From contig CAZDFU010000029.1 in the NCBI GenBank assembly GCA_964504985.1, positions 1 to 8,617 on the forward strand: a DNA stretch of 8,617 nucleotides, in the 5' to 3' direction. The position numbers were made by a program, and so were the translations under genes. The DNA comes from CAZDFU01 sp964504985 (GTDB taxonomy: Bacteria > Patescibacteriota > Microgenomatia > Daviesbacterales > UBA10151). This document shows, piece by piece, positions 1-5,715 of the stretch (positions are counted from its first letter, which is position 1; each line of letters opens with the position of its first letter). Below the pieces are notes generated by a model. The model did not search any database. It saw only the letters and a list, made by a program, of their open reading frames with translations, and was not told the DNA's origin.

Positions 1-10
1 TCGAAGGGCC

Positions 11-33
11 AAAAAAACCAGCCTTCCGGCTGG
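11..33 (-). terminator. Rho-independent terminator
   Basis: Read on the minus strand, the stem CCAGCC / GGCTGG (18-23 pairs with 28-33) closes a 4-base loop and is followed directly by seven T residues (positions 17 to 11). This is a textbook intrinsic terminator. It lies about 140 bases past the stop of the minus-strand gene ending at 175, so it ends either that transcript or the shorter RNA predicted to start near 142. Confidence 0.85.
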
Positions 34-42
34 GATTAGCTT

Positions 43-73
43 AACCGAAGAGTAGTATATAAAATCTTCGGTT
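43..73 (-). other. 9-bp hairpin inside the candidate RNA
   Basis: AACCGAAGA at 43-51 is perfectly complementary to TCTTCGGTT at 65-73, with an AT-rich 13-base loop. It lies 9 bases upstream (in the minus-strand transcript) of the terminator hairpin. The two stems do not compete, so this looks like a stable structural stem rather than an antiterminator. Confidence 0.6.
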
Positions 74-148
74 GTTAATGTGCTTTGAAGTAGTATTCTT
101 TGTTGAACTTTCTCCTTTTATAATCCTTCTTTTGAAGAACTGTTTAGT

Positions 149-178
149 ATTTTAACTCCAATACCTCATTTCTGTCAA
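149..178 (-). promoter_or_regulatory. Sigma-70-like promoter for the candidate RNA
   Basis: On the minus strand TTGACA (178-173) is separated by 18 bases from TAAAAT (154-149). The -35 is a perfect consensus and the -10 matches 5 of 6. The -35 overlaps the TGA stop (177-175) of the upstream protein gene, so the RNA would be made independently from within the end of that gene. The predicted start is near 142. Confidence 0.5.
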
Positions 179-1467
179 GCTGCTTTTTGAAAAACTTCAG
201 CAAGGACAGGATAATCCTCTATTCTTTTTTCCCGTTTGACAGGTTGAAGTTGTTCCGGGACTTGAACCTTCTTTTTTAATATTCTTTTCACCACTTCTAC
301 ATGATTCCCAGCATCCTTAAACATCCTGTTCTTAAAAACTCTGGCCACATCTTTAATGCTAACCTTTTTTCCCTCTTTTCCAAACCTAACAGGTTTTTTC
401 TCTCTTACAATTTCATCCCCCTTGGCTATAGCCTCATATTCAGAACTAAATTCTCCGCTCAGGACAATAGATTCTTTTGTTTCCTGGTAAGAACCATCAG
501 GCCCTGTTTCTTTAATTACCTGGCTTCTATTTCCTAAATGTTCAGCAGGTAAAAACTTAGCCACCAACCATCCAGTGATCTTTTTTAAGCCTAACCTGTT
601 TGCTTCTACTTTAGCCTTTGTAACAGCCTCTTTAATTTCAAATCTTCTTGTCTTAGAAACCTCCTCATCTTCCAGATAAGTTCTTGTTTCAACCCCCACT
701 TCTTCTGCAACTTGATTTTTGGTGGCCACCTGCTCCTCAACCACCTTCTCAATTTCTTCCTCCCTCAGGACAATTTGAGGCTGGATCAGCGTTGCTGGAT
801 TGTAGGAAGTTCTGCTTTCAGTCTTTGACCGCGGATCTGCCTGGATATTTAAAGCCCCAAACGTTGCCACCTGTGGCTTAATAACAGATTGAGGGGTTTG
901 GTATTCCTGCCAGTTACCAGCAGATATGATTACCTCTGCTGGTTTAACAACTGGAGCAGCAACATCTGCAAACCAGTAAACAGCTTCTCTGATAATTTTT
1001 GGTTCAGTAATTTCACCTGGAAAATATGATCCTGATGACTCCGCCACACCTCTGAAGTATTGCTCTGACTGTAAAATGGCTTCAGGCTGTAAATCAGGAT
1101 TTAAATTAATATCAAACAAAGAGCTTCTGAAAACGTCAGGAATATCTACTATTCCAATTAGTGGCCTGGCAGTCTCTGCTAATATTGTTTCAGCCTCCAA
1201 AACCGCATCCTGAGCATTAAGCTCATTCAATGGATTGGTTGCTACCGGCACAAAATTATCTGCTTTGAACTCGAATACCGGTCCCTCATTAATTATTGGT
1301 GAAGATAATGAGGCAATCTCTGCACCTATTCCCAAACCAGGAGCAGAAAATCCACCTGCTTCTATTACCGGAGCAACCCCAACAGCTCCAATACCAACAC
1401 TGGGACCTGCGCCTACAGCCCCCACACTACCTATTACTCCACCGCTTGATCCGCCTTCAATAGACAT
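175..1467 (-). CDS. Unrecognised Gly-rich/coiled-coil protein
   Basis: A 430-residue protein that I do not recognise. Residues 1-60 are rich in Gly, Val, Ala and Ser with low complexity (SVGAVGAGPSVGIGAVG). Residues about 61-230 are mixed, with many Pro and hydrophobic residues. Residues 234-292 are strongly charged and probably helical or coiled coil (LREEEIEKVVEEQV region), and residues 345-430 are basic. There is no signal peptide or transmembrane segment, so it is probably cytoplasmic. The ATG start is supported by an AAAGGA Shine-Dalgarno at 1480-1475, 7 bases upstream. It diverges from the ATPase-like/winged-helix gene across a 120-base gap, which makes it a candidate target of that regulator. 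The architecture recalls a structural or scaffold protein, but that is speculation. Confidence 0.85.
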   Translation of the reverse strand: MSIEGGSSGGVIGSVGAVGAGPSVGIGAVGVAPVIEAGGFSAPGLGIGAEIASLSSPIINEGPVFEFKADNFVPVATNPLNELNAQDAVLEAETILAETARPLIGIVDIPDVFRSSLFDINLNPDLQPEAILQSEQYFRGVAESSGSYFPGEITEPKIIREAVYWFADVAAPVVKPAEVIISAGNWQEYQTPQSVIKPQVATFGALNIQADPRSKTESRTSYNPATLIQPQIVLREEEIEKVVEEQVATKNQVAEEVGVETRTYLEDEEVSKTRRFEIKEAVTKAKVEANRLGLKKITGWLVAKFLPAEHLGNRSQVIKETGPDGSYQETKESIVLSGEFSSEYEAIAKGDEIVREKKPVRFGKEGKKVSIKDVARVFKNRMFKDAGNHVEVVKRILKKKVQVPEQLQPVKREKRIEDYPVLAEVFQKAA

Positions 1468-1507
1468 ATTTTTTTCCTTTCTGTGTAAAGAATAACTCTA
1501 AAAACTA

Positions 1508-1536
1508 TTGACTGCTTGATATTATTCTGATATAAT
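1508..1536 (+). promoter_or_regulatory. Sigma-70 promoter of the winged-helix protein gene
   Basis: TTGACT (1508-1513), a 17-base spacer and TATAAT (1531-1536), preceded by an extended -10 TG at 1528-1529. This is nearly a perfect consensus. Transcription would start near 1543, giving a leader of about 45 bases to the TTG at 1588. Confidence 0.85.
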
Positions 1537-1541
1537 CCTGA
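1517..1541 (+). repeat. 11-bp tandem repeat over the -10 element, candidate operator
   Basis: GATATTATTCT (1518-1528) is followed immediately by GATATAATCCT (1529-1539), matching at 9 of 11 positions. The trinucleotide TGA recurs at 1517, 1528 and 1539, an exact 11-base period. OmpR/PhoB-type winged helices are known to bind direct repeats with about this period, and the downstream gene encodes such a domain. Autoregulation is therefore an inference from spacing and context, and the AT-rich -10 could produce part of the similarity. Confidence 0.4.
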
Positions 1542-1558
1542 CGAAGTAGAATAGTGGA

Positions 1559-1600
1559 TAGTTAAATAACTAATTGCTAATCTCTATTTGCTAATAACTA
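1559..1600 (+). repeat. Short repeats in the leader of the winged-helix gene
   Basis: TAGTTA-AA-TAACTA (1559-1572) is a perfect 14-base palindrome. TTGCTAAT occurs twice (1574-1581 and 1588-1595), the second copy beginning at the predicted TTG start, and TAACTA occurs at 1567-1572 and 1595-1600. They may be binding sites or leader structure; no function can be read from them. Confidence 0.35.
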
Positions 1601-2832
1601 AAAACAAAGTGTATAGTTTTAATGAAGCAACCTTAGGGCCAAATTTTGCCAAAGATAAGCTGGATGATTTTAAAAAACTGATTGATATTGGCACCTCTTT
1701 TGTAACTATCTCCATGCCTGGGGTAGGTGTCTCATATTTTTTGAAATACCTGGCCTGCCAGAACTGGGCATACTTTGTACATATTGACCTCTATTCCCTC
1801 CCCAGCTTAAATCTGCATGAATTTTACAAACTGCTTTTAACAGAGCTGGGTGGAAAAACAACCAATAAACCTGATGATCAGCTTTTGCTGGAAAGCAAGA
1901 AAATTTTAGTTGAAATTGCAAAGAAAAATAAAAAAGTGGTGTTGATTTTTAGCCGTTTTGACCAATTGGGAAATCAATTTGATGCCAACTTCTTATCTAA
2001 CCTGCAAAGTCTAATTGGTAATTTTGCAGGTAAAATTGTACTCATCTTTACCTCTATTAAGCCTTTACCGGAAATTGCCCCTGAGGCTGTTGCCGGAGGA
2101 AACCTGACTTTTTATTCTAAACAACTATATTTCAAACCATATTCAGAAGCTGATTTAAAAATGCTTTTAGAAATTGATCCTGAACCTACCCCTTCTGATT
2201 CAAGGCTGGATAAACTAATTAAGTTATCTGGAGGCCATTATCAGCTATTAAAAATACTCTTAAATTCTCAAAAACAAAGCAATCTAAATTTGGATCAATT
2301 TGTGAGGCTGCAAATGAAAGGGTTATTGGACTATTTAGATTACAGCCGGAAAAAACAGATTCAAAAAATAGCCCTCCAGCCCATCCGGCAGGTTCAGGGC
2401 AAGCAAGCTCAGGTCACCGGCTCCGAGGTCGCTCAGATCTTCGATTCCGAGACCATCACTCAGATTCGGGGAACTCGAGGAGGCAAACTTTTTGAGGTCG
2501 ATGAATACCTGGTTGGTGTAGGAATGGTTAACAAAAAAGGCTCAGACTACCAGCTTTTCACCCCACTTTTGTCTGAATATGTTAAACAAAACTTAGCGCC
2601 AAAGCTGCCTCCTCTTGAGGCTAAGCTGTTTAGGTTATTAAAGGATAATTTAGGCAAAACTGTTTCCAAAGATGAGATATTTAATACTGTGTGGAAGGAA
2701 GGATCTGAAAATGTCACTGATTGGGCTTTAGATGCTTTAATCTATAGGTTAAGAAAACATCCTTTTATACAGTCAGGTGGCTATATCATCGAAAGCCACA
2801 AAAAAGTCGGGTATACTTTAATTCAAGCCTAA
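1588..2832 (+). CDS. Degenerate AAA/STAND-like domain fused to an OmpR/PhoB-type winged helix
   Basis: A 414-residue protein. Residues 36-180 resemble the P-loop core of AAA/STAND ATPases: a beta strand then PGVGVS (44-49) where a Walker A would read GxGKS, and VVLIFSRFD (117-125) where a Walker B would read hhhhDE. Both the phosphate-binding Lys and the Walker B acidic pair are missing, so ATP hydrolysis is unlikely. Residues 205-250 look like a helical lid. Residues 340-414 match the OmpR/PhoB C-terminal DNA-binding fold: LEAKLFRLL, a VSKDEIFNTVW helix, the recognition helix ALDALIYRLRK and the final wing GYIIESHKKVGYTL. It is probably a transcriptional regulator. No Shine-Dalgarno is visible; TTG at 1588 is used, with GTG at 1609 (residue 8) as an alternative. 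The 3' end overlaps the convergent toxin gene by 4 bases. Confidence 0.8.
   Translation: MLITKNKVYSFNEATLGPNFAKDKLDDFKKLIDIGTSFVTISMPGVGVSYFLKYLACQNWAYFVHIDLYSLPSLNLHEFYKLLLTELGGKTTNKPDDQLLLESKKILVEIAKKNKKVVLIFSRFDQLGNQFDANFLSNLQSLIGNFAGKIVLIFTSIKPLPEIAPEAVAGGNLTFYSKQLYFKPYSEADLKMLLEIDPEPTPSDSRLDKLIKLSGGHYQLLKILLNSQKQSNLNLDQFVRLQMKGLLDYLDYSRKKQIQKIALQPIRQVQGKQAQVTGSEVAQIFDSETITQIRGTRGGKLFEVDEYLVGVGMVNKKGSDYQLFTPLLSEYVKQNLAPKLPPLEAKLFRLLKDNLGKTVSKDEIFNTVWKEGSENVTDWALDALIYRLRKHPFIQSGGYIIESHKKVGYTLIQA
2370..2487 (+). other. GC-rich in-frame block inside the winged-helix gene
   Basis: Positions 2371-2490 are 60% G+C by direct count (72 of 120), against clearly AT-rich flanks. Codons switch to C- and G-ending ones (GTC ACC GGC TCC GAG GTC). 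It encodes about residues 262-300, beginning PIRQVQGKQAQVTGSE, between a helical region and the motif YLVGVGMVNKKGSDYQLF, which reads as a normal STAND-like helical segment. This looks like an inserted coding repeat, comparable in concept to the palindromic elements known inside Rickettsia genes. Its exact ends and its relatives elsewhere cannot be judged from one copy. Confidence 0.5.
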
Positions 2833-3239
2833 CCCAATATTTTTACTGTTAATTTGCCAACCTTCCTGGGAATTCTTTTATCGGTGGTAAAAAATACTTT
2901 AGCGCCAGACTCAGTTGCCGATGCTAAGTGAATTGCATCAGGGGCTTTAACATTATAATCCGCTCTAATTTTAGCAGCAAGCAATGCTATCTGTTTGTTA
3001 ACATCAACCATTTGTACCAACCCTCCCATTTGGATAAAATCCAGGATTTCATCAAAATCTTTCTCTCTTCCCCTTTTATATACTTTAACAAAAAACTCTT
3101 CCAAGACCATAACTGAAATAATTATTTTTGATGAATTTTCTCTTAAATCTTCCAGCAAGTTTCTTGATTTCTCACCTAAAACCCCAGGATCATCTATAGC
3201 TCTAATGAAAATATTGCTGTCTAAAGCAATTACTCCCAC
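2829..3239 (-). CDS. vapC: PIN-domain ribonuclease toxin (VapC family)
   Basis: A 136-residue PIN domain, the usual VapC length. Acidic metal-binding residues are in place: D7 in ALDSNIF, E47/E48 in VLEEFF, D101 in KAPDAIHLASA and D120 in FFTTDKRI. VapC toxins are Mg-dependent endoribonucleases that cut tRNA or rRNA when free of antitoxin; the target here is unknown. The start is GTG (3239-3237), with AGAGGA 6 bases upstream. It overlaps the antitoxin gene by 10 bases, the typical antitoxin-first coupled arrangement. All catalytic residues are intact, so the toxin is probably active. Confidence 0.92.
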   Translation of the reverse strand: MGVIALDSNIFIRAIDDPGVLGEKSRNLLEDLRENSSKIIISVMVLEEFFVKVYKRGREKDFDEILDFIQMGGLVQMVDVNKQIALLAAKIRADYNVKAPDAIHLASATESGAKVFFTTDKRIPRKVGKLTVKILG

Positions 3240-3481
3240 GATTTATCCTCTTCCTCAAGATATTTATCAATATCTTCTGCCCCTTTCCAAATGCCTCCCA
3301 GCTTTTTATAATAATCCTCGGGCCACTTCAATTCCTTTTTAGTCTTAGCTATGGAGAGGATAACTTTCTCTCCCACTACATCCACATTCATCTTTTGCCC
3401 GGGTTTAATCTTAATCTTTTTCCTGGCCTCCTTAGGAATAACCACTTGATACTTAATATTAACTGAAGTTTGAACCTGCAT
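3230..3481 (-). CDS. vapB: AbrB/MazE-type antitoxin (VapB family)
   Basis: An 83-residue protein. Residues 1-47 form a swapped-hairpin AbrB-type DNA-binding domain (MQVQTSVNIKYQVVIPKEAR, then IKPGQKMNVDVVGEKVILS). Residues 48-83 form an acidic/aromatic tail (WPEDYYKKLGGIW) that in this family wraps around and neutralises the PIN toxin. It should also repress its own operon through the palindrome at 3500-3514. It is co-transcribed and translationally coupled with the downstream toxin gene. No Shine-Dalgarno precedes the ATG, and the predicted transcription start is only a few bases upstream, which suggests leaderless or near-leaderless translation. Confidence 0.9.
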   Translation of the reverse strand: MQVQTSVNIKYQVVIPKEARKKIKIKPGQKMNVDVVGEKVILSIAKTKKELKWPEDYYKKLGGIWKGAEDIDKYLEEEDKSWE

Positions 3482-3490
3482 ATGTATTAC

Positions 3491-3519
3491 AATTTAGCAA
3501 AACGTAATACGTTTGTCAA
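3491..3519 (-). promoter_or_regulatory. Promoter of the vapBC operon
   Basis: On the minus strand a perfect TTGACA (3519-3514) is followed by a 17-base spacer and TAAATT (3496-3491, 4 of 6). The start would fall near 3484-3482, just before the ATG at 3481-3479. Confidence 0.7.
3500..3514. promoter_or_regulatory. Palindromic operator of vapBC
   Basis: AAACGTA-A-TACGTTT is a perfect 15-bp palindrome filling most of the spacer between -35 and -10. The core GTA-n-TAC occurs again at 3484-3490, with centres exactly 20 bp apart (3507 and 3487), about two helical turns, so two dimers could sit on one face of the DNA. VapB/VapBC complexes are known to repress by binding such palindromes. Binding here is inferred. 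Confidence 0.7.
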
Positions 3520-3570
3520 GCACTAGTTTCTCAATTACTTCACAAAGAACTCTTCTCAGAAACCACTACA

Positions 3571-3588
3571 TGTGAGGATTTATTCACA
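3571..3588. repeat. TGTGA-N8-TCACA inverted repeat
   Basis: TGTGA at 3571-3575 and TCACA at 3584-3588 are perfectly inverted with an 8-base spacer, in the gap between vapB and the GrpB-like gene. The half-sites look like CRP/FNR-type ones, but the spacer is 8 rather than 6, so the assignment is weak. Confidence 0.3.
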
Positions 3589-3626
3589 CAAAATATGATT
3601 AAAGCATTTTAACTTTAAAAATATGC

Positions 3627-3632
3627 TATATT
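3627..3632 (+). promoter_or_regulatory. Possible -10 element of the GrpB-like gene
   Basis: TATATT lies 9 bases before the ATG at 3642, with no good -35 at the right distance. If used, transcription would begin about 3 bases before the start codon, giving a near-leaderless message. Confidence 0.3.
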
Positions 3633-3641
3633 TTAGAAACC

Positions 3642-4181
3642 ATGTTAACCAAAGCAGATATCAAATGGCTAAGCAAACTATCAGGTTCAGAAAAAGTAAA
3701 AATAGTTCCATATAACCTTAAAGTAAAAGTAGTATTTGAGAAGCAAAAAAAAGAATTATTACTAGTTTTAGGTCAAAATATAGAGGTTTTACATAAAGGA
3801 GCAACTGGCTTAGGCATATCTGGACAAGGAGAGATAGATTTGTTCATTCCAATATCTTTAAACCGTTTTGACATCATTATTGATCGATTAAAAAAAGTTT
3901 ATGGACCTCCCAAAAGCATCAATCCCAATAACCGAGTTAGGTTTAATAATAAGATAGATAACATACAAATAGAAATTATCATTGTTAATAAAGATTCTGA
4001 AGGCTGGAGAAAAAATGTTGCCTTTGAAGAATACCTCAAGTCTAATTCAGAGGCACTAGAACAATACAGAAAGTTAAAAGAAGACAGCAATGGCTTGAGC
4101 ATTAGAAGCTATTACACAAAAAAAATAGAGTTTATAAATAATCTTTTGAGGGAAATACTACCTTCCAAACCTAAAGGGTAA
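3642..4181 (+). CDS. GrpB/UPF0157-like nucleotidyltransferase-fold protein
   Basis: A 179-residue protein resembling the GrpB (UPF0157) family, which has a polymerase-beta-like nucleotidyltransferase fold. Residues 51-68 (HKGATGLGISGQGEIDL) align by pattern with the family signature HxGSTxVPGLxxKPxIDI, keeping the Gly-Ala/Ser-Thr and the Asp (D66) but lacking the usual Lys-Pro. Residues 126-173 (FEEYLKSNSEALEQYRKLK, then KIEFINNLL) match the helical C-terminal part of the family. Substrate is not known. There is no Shine-Dalgarno before the ATG. The last 24 bases overlap the convergent glycosyltransferase gene. Confidence 0.75.
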   Translation: MLTKADIKWLSKLSGSEKVKIVPYNLKVKVVFEKQKKELLLVLGQNIEVLHKGATGLGISGQGEIDLFIPISLNRFDIIIDRLKKVYGPPKSINPNNRVRFNNKIDNIQIEIIIVNKDSEGWRKNVAFEEYLKSNSEALEQYRKLKEDSNGLSIRSYYTKKIEFINNLLREILPSKPKG

Positions 4182-5069
4182 TCTTCTTACCATCTCTCCC
4201 GTTGCCCCTACCCAAAAGAGGGTATTCGTGCCCAGAGTATAAGCTAGTTCTCCTGGAGTAAGCTCCCCGTTGATTGTATTTATCGCTGGATCAACAAAAT
4301 GCCTTCTGGTATATTTTACAACATAAGAAGCCCAACCCCCTTCTCCCGAACCATCATGAATTAATTGATAACCTCTACCTCTTCCATGAGCAAGTTTTTG
4401 TTCAATTACAGATCTAACTGTATCTCTATTTAAGTGAGCTGCACCTAAATTCCTGGCTAATTTAAGCACAACCCCCTTTTCCATTAAACTTTTTGCCAAC
4501 TCTCTACCCTCCCCACCTCCAAAAACTAAAGATTCATCAAATGGTATCTGACGAAGAACTAAAACAGGAGCTAACATCAACCTGGCATCTAAAAGAGAAA
4601 CATTATCCTGTGAGTCTATATAACTTTCATAACCTCTTTTATATAACTGACCTTCTGTTTTAGCTAACCAGTTATATGGATTAGCCACACGGTATGGTAT
4701 GCCTTGATGAACAATATCAGGTTCTTTTTGAGCTAGTCTCAAAGCGCTACTTAATAAATCTACTGAAGGAACCATATCATCATCAAGAAATAATATATGG
4801 CTAGAACTAGCCTGCCTTATGATGCTATTTCTCATAGCAGAAGCATGACGATCATCAGATAAAACTTCCCCCGTTGGATAAAATTGGTTAAGATATCTCA
4901 ATTCTTGAGCAGTAAAAGGATCATTTCGCCATCTAGCAACAAGTACTTGGATGTCTGAATCGGGCTTTTGAAGTTGAACTAGAATTCTTAACGACCAACC
5001 AATACCCCTCCCTGCCGGTATACCCACTGTTAAACTTGGGTCTTTACCCATACCTGCTTCTGTCTGCAT
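4158..5069 (-). CDS. Family-2 glycosyltransferase
   Basis: A 303-residue GT-A-fold glycosyltransferase. The domain opens with LTVGIPAGRG (13-22), where nucleotide-sugar binding begins. RNSIIRQASSSHILFLDDD (80-98) ends in the DDD metal/nucleotide-binding motif. FDESLVFGGGEGREL (177-190) matches the acceptor-side GGxDxEL-like motif of this family. No membrane segment is clear, so it is likely cytoplasmic or peripheral. The ATG at 5069 has only a weak AGG upstream; M7 (5051) is an alternative start. It diverges from the methyltransferase gene across 34 bases, and the two may modify the same glycan or lipid. Sugar and acceptor cannot be predicted. Confidence 0.88.
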   Translation of the reverse strand: MQTEAGMGKDPSLTVGIPAGRGIGWSLRILVQLQKPDSDIQVLVARWRNDPFTAQELRYLNQFYPTGEVLSDDRHASAMRNSIIRQASSSHILFLDDDMVPSVDLLSSALRLAQKEPDIVHQGIPYRVANPYNWLAKTEGQLYKRGYESYIDSQDNVSLLDARLMLAPVLVLRQIPFDESLVFGGGEGRELAKSLMEKGVVLKLARNLGAAHLNRDTVRSVIEQKLAHGRGRGYQLIHDGSGEGGWASYVVKYTRRHFVDPAINTINGELTPGELAYTLGTNTLFWVGATGEMVRRLPFRFGR

Positions 5070-5080
5070 AATATGCCTGG

Positions 5081-5088
5081 AGTATACT
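5081..5088. promoter_or_regulatory. Symmetric -10 element serving both directions
   Basis: AGTATACT is a perfect 8-bp palindrome that reads TATACT (5 of 6) on both strands in the 34-base gap between the divergent glycosyltransferase and methyltransferase genes. Starts would fall about 5 bases before one ATG and 9 bases before the other. Candidate -35 elements are weak (CTGTCT at 5060-5065 on plus; TAGGCA at 5110-5105 on minus). Bidirectional bacterial promoters with symmetric -10 elements are known. Confidence 0.45.
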
Positions 5089-5103
5089 ACAAAATGCTAT
5101 AGT

Positions 5104-5715
5104 ATGCCTATGTTAGAACTTGAAGAGATGTCTCAGGTTCATAGACTTACGAGAGGAATAGACGGATGGCTAACTGAATTAGAAGGAGCTAGTCTTTATC
5201 ATGCTGCTGCATATGGACCATCAAAAGGCCAAATTGTAGAGATTGGTAGCTTCAAAGGAAAGTCAACTATCTACTTAGCAAAGGACAGTAGAAGATTAGG
5301 CAGAGAATTAGTTTATACTATTGATACTCACCTTGGTTCTCCTGAGCATCAAATAGGAGGAGAACTTGCTTCACATATGCCTGCTGAAGGAACAACTGAA
5401 TTCGTATTTAGAAAGAATTTGGAGGAGGCTGGTGTAAGTGACTACGTTGTTCCGCTTATTATGTCATCAGATGAGGCTTTAGCATATTGGAGAGATCCAA
5501 TCAGATTACTATTCATAGATGCAAATCATGCATATAGTGCTGTAAAAAATGATTTTCAAGGTTGGCAAAAATATCTTGTTGAAGGAGGAATTGTTGCTTT
5601 TCATGATGTTGATAGATGGGATGGTTTAAAAAACTTAAGGGGCCAACAAAAGTTGTCTATGAAGATGTTAGAAAAACAAATTTATTCTCCAACCCGATCA
5701 TTGTTAATCATTTAG
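5104..5715 (+). CDS. Class I SAM methyltransferase (Methyltransf_24-like), frameshifted C terminus
   Basis: As read, 203 residues. VEIGSFKGKST (45-55) is the SAM-binding glycine motif. YTIDTH (71-76) carries the acidic residue after strand 2. LLFIDANHAYSAVKNDFQGW (135-154) and GGIVAFHDVD (161-170) are characteristic of the Methyltransf_24 group of small-molecule or sugar methyltransferases. After residue 177 the in-frame tail is unlike the family, whereas the -1 frame gives a sensible C-terminal strand (see 5634-5744). The gene is thus either broken by loss of one A from the A-run, subject to ribosomal -1 frameshifting, or mis-sequenced. The truncated form keeps the whole SAM-binding core. 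ATG at 5104 is followed by a second Met (residue 3); no Shine-Dalgarno is visible. Confidence 0.8.
   Translation: MPMLELEEMSQVHRLTRGIDGWLTELEGASLYHAAAYGPSKGQIVEIGSFKGKSTIYLAKDSRRLGRELVYTIDTHLGSPEHQIGGELASHMPAEGTTEFVFRKNLEEAGVSDYVVPLIMSSDEALAYWRDPIRLLFIDANHAYSAVKNDFQGWQKYLVEGGIVAFHDVDRWDGLKNLRGQQKLSMKMLEKQIYSPTRSLLII
5625..5634 (+). other. Overlapping -1 slippery heptamers
   Basis: In the reading frame of the methyltransferase, T TTA AAA (5625-5631) and A AAA AAC (5628-5634) both fit the X XXY YYZ rule for -1 frameshifting; the second is among the most efficient known. Slipping here enters exactly the frame that encodes the expected C terminus. A small CAAC-AAAA-GTTG hairpin starts 10 bases downstream (5644-5655), too weak to be convincing as a stimulator. 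Confidence 0.5.

Larger units (their letters stand above)
11..142 (-). ncRNA. Candidate small RNA or terminated leader RNA
   Basis: A promoter-like pair (149-178) would start a minus-strand transcript near 142, and an intrinsic terminator ends it near 11, giving about 130 nt. Between them I find no ORF with a plausible start, although a GGAG-type purine stretch is present near 108-114. Three hairpins are visible: CTTC-AAAA-GAAG (126-137), a 9-bp perfect stem with a 13-base loop (43-51 with 65-73), and the terminator hairpin (18-33). I do not recognise an RNA family. It could also be only the 3' UTR of the upstream gene, or an attenuated leader for a gene beyond the left edge. Confidence 0.45.

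Noticed and set aside
301..881. Plus-strand ORFs of 78 and 65 codons
   Set aside because: They are antisense to the long 175-1467 gene, with no promoter or Shine-Dalgarno support and no domain.
1235..1495. 86-codon Pro/Ala-rich plus-strand ORF
   Set aside because: Its composition is the mirror of the Gly/Val/Ala-rich N terminus of the opposite-strand gene.
2928..3342. Plus-strand ORFs of 62 and 115 codons
   Set aside because: They are antisense to the well-supported vapB and vapC genes.
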